Part shown: in pieces, positions 6,380-6,390 of the stretch
Position numbering within the stretch: position 1 is the first letter of the stretch
Layout of the letters: each line of letters begins with the position of its first letter
NCBI GenBank assembly: GCA_027619145.1
Contig: JAQCGA010000252.1
Coordinates: forward strand, 1 to 6,390
Direction: 5' to 3'
Length of the DNA: 6,390 nucleotides
Source of the DNA: a bacterium
GTDB lineage: Bacteria > Latescibacterota > UBA2968 > GCA-2709665
Translations under genes and position numbers: made by a program
The notes under the pieces: model-generated
Told to the model about the DNA's origin: nothing
Databases searched by the model: none
What the model saw: the letters and a program-made list of their open reading frames with translations, nothing else

Positions 6380-6390
6380 TCGGAAGAGGT

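Noticed and set aside
1..6390. Mobile elements, CRISPR arrays, tRNA genes or defence genes.
   Set aside because: I found no transposase or integrase frame, no regularly spaced repeats and no tRNA-like cloverleaf; coding sequence fills nearly the whole window.

Overview
The window looks like chromosomal DNA of a Gram-negative-type bacterium. The evidence is a full-size RND inner-membrane efflux permease, which normally works with an adaptor and an outer-membrane channel, and a secreted protease with a classical signal peptide. Base composition is moderately GC-rich, several Shine-Dalgarno sites are clear, and one gene very probably starts with TTG. Nothing here fixes the phylum. There are no tRNA or rRNA genes, insertion sequences, phage genes or CRISPR arrays.

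Left part, minus strand, in order of transcription: a short CbiX/SirB-type sirohydrochlorin chelatase (2068-1706); a major facilitator resembling fosmidomycin-resistance (Fsr) transporters (1636-446); and the 5' end of a secreted subtilisin-like protease (344 to beyond base 1). The protease is easily missed because its likely start is TTG and only its signal peptide and propeptide are inside the window. A strong symmetric hairpin lies between the chelatase and the transporter, so these genes may not form one simple operon.

Centre: the chelatase is divergent from an NfsA/NfrA-family flavin nitroreductase (2330-3100, plus strand). The 261-base region between them holds two good sigma-70-type promoter candidates pointing outwards, each with 17-base spacing, and a 6-bp inverted repeat between them.

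Right part, minus strand: a large RND permease starts at 6379 and would end at 3126, convergent with the nitroreductase. It is split by a single-base frameshift near 3494-3497. The upstream frame carries residues up to the loop between TM9 and TM10, and TM10-12 continue in another frame. The TM4 proton-relay motif reads Asp-Pro instead of the AcrB Asp-Asp, and two extra hydrophobic segments sit between TM6 and TM7.

Taken together this is an accessory or metabolic neighbourhood: two efflux systems, a detoxifying or redox flavoenzyme, a tetrapyrrole metal chelatase and a secreted protease. I see no convincing new multi-gene system. The points most worth a second look are the altered RND permease, the divergent control region and the hairpin before the transporter gene.
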